Of a DNA stretch of 6,118 nucleotides, positions 5,908 through 6,118 are shown one piece after another. The notes under the pieces were generated by a model. The model ran no database searches and was not told where the DNA came from. It saw only the letters and a list, made by a program, of their open reading frames with translations. Origin of the DNA: JANRLJ01 sp034437895 (lineage in GTDB: Bacteria; Chloroflexota; Anaerolineae; Aggregatilineales; Phototrophicaceae); assembly GCA_034437895.1 (NCBI GenBank), contig DAOTTO010000605.1, positions 1 to 6,118 of the forward strand, written 5' to 3'. Each line of letters opens with the position of its first letter. Positions within the stretch are counted from its first letter, which is position 1. The position numbers and the translations under genes are program-made.

Positions 5908-5926
5908 AAATTTTTCGGAAAAATTT
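5908..5926. promoter_or_regulatory. AT-rich palindrome upstream of the secreted-protein gene
   Basis: AAATTTTT (5908-5915) and AAAAATTT (5919-5926) are perfect reverse complements around CGG. The palindrome is 65 bp before the TTG start. Part of it (AAATTTTTC) also occurs at 5834-5842, soon after the MFS stop. A -35-like TTGACT at 5870-5875 and CTTAAT at 5895-5900 lie just upstream, but at an unfavourable 19-bp spacing; TATACT at 5951-5956 is an alternative -10 without a clear -35. It could be a repressor site or a weak stem-loop after the MFS gene; no T-run follows. Confidence 0.35.
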
Positions 5927-5979
5927 CAGTTCAGTTTTGAAATAACTGTTTATACTGAGTCTTAGTTTATTTGAGTTAT

Positions 5980-5983
5980 GAGG
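5980..5983 (+). promoter_or_regulatory. Ribosome binding site before a TTG start
   Basis: GAGG lies 7 nt before TTG 5991. The nearby ATG at 5978 opens only seven codons before a TAG, so this site most likely serves the TTG. Confidence 0.5.
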
Positions 5984-5990
5984 TCATCCC

Positions 5991-6118
5991 TTGAAACGTA
6001 GCTTTATCCCAATCTTTATCTTCGTCTTTATACTCAGTTTGATTACCTTTGGTGTCAATGTCAGCCAAGCGGCTGTCGTCGCATCTACGTCCGAATTGAT
6101 CTTTAGCGCTGTTAAAGG
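5991..6118 (+). CDS. Secreted protein, N-terminal fragment (cut by window end)
   Basis: An open frame starts at TTG 5991 and runs off the window after 42 full codons. It begins with a textbook Sec signal peptide: basic MKRS, a hydrophobic core from Phe5 to about Val22 (FIPIFIFVFILSLITFGV), then NVSQA-AV, with a likely cut after Ala27. There is no lipobox cysteine, so it is not a lipoprotein. The mature end reads VVASTSELIFSAVKG. The phrase ELIFSAVKG resembles the first strand of immunoglobulin-like repeats in surface proteins of the Hydin/choice-of-anchor type (LxFSxVxG...TLTNTG), but too little remains to be sure. GAGG seven bases upstream supports the start. It lies 178 bp after the MFS gene on the same strand, with its own probable promoter, so it is likely a separate unit. 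Confidence 0.7.
   Translation, partial: MKRSFIPIFIFVFILSLITFGVNVSQAAVVASTSELIFSAVK

Noticed and set aside
5978..6001. A seven-codon leader peptide overlapping the secreted-protein start
   Set aside because: It has no attenuator-like codon run or alternative hairpins, and the ATG overlaps the GAGG site; most likely chance.

Overview
The window looks like chromosomal DNA of a free-living bacterium with roughly balanced GC. The most likely source is a member of the Chloroflexota. This rests on style and not on a database match: the intergenic spaces hold C/G-rich hairpin repeats and TAGGGACAC-type palindromes of the sort I associate with Chloroflexota and filamentous cyanobacteria, several genes appear to use TTG or GTG starts, and there is a small stand-alone SWIM zinc-finger protein. 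No tRNA, rRNA, transposase, integrase, CRISPR array or phage gene is visible.

Layout. (1) Positions 1-299 carry no credible gene. They are a mosaic of four unrelated short repeat types: a two-hairpin element, a TAGGGACAC palindrome cluster, a GC-rich CTCCGCG repeat and a 7-bp tandem CTCATNA repeat. (2) A divergent gene pair follows: a polytopic membrane protein of unknown function on the minus strand (300-1337) and a 118-residue SWIM-finger protein on the plus strand (1460-1816), separated by about 120 bp of AT-rich promoter DNA. (3) Positions 1872-1981 hold a second copy of the two-hairpin element, inverted relative to the first, between the convergent 3' ends of the SWIM gene and the next operon. 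(4) A compact minus-strand operon is read from 4297 down to 2059: a GNAT-like acetyltransferase, then an unrecognised 262-residue protein whose GTG start lies inside the end of the acetyltransferase gene, then a class I SAM-dependent methyltransferase that begins 3 nt after its neighbour stops. (5) Diverging from that operon is a 12-TM major facilitator superfamily transporter (4469-5812, plus strand) with an extra outward-facing loop. (6) The window ends in the first 42 codons of a secreted protein starting at a TTG codon (5991).

Working together. Only the three-gene operon has layout strong enough to suggest joint function. An acetyltransferase, an uncharacterised protein and a methyltransferase could act on a shared small molecule, but this is inference. 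The MFS pump next door is divergently transcribed, so a shared role in modification and export of a compound is possible but unproven. The most distinctive signal is the repeat DNA: two inverted copies of a double-hairpin element whose stem bases have changed in a compensatory way while the loops differ, which suggests the folded structure is kept. I found no clear sign of a complete new defence or mobile system.
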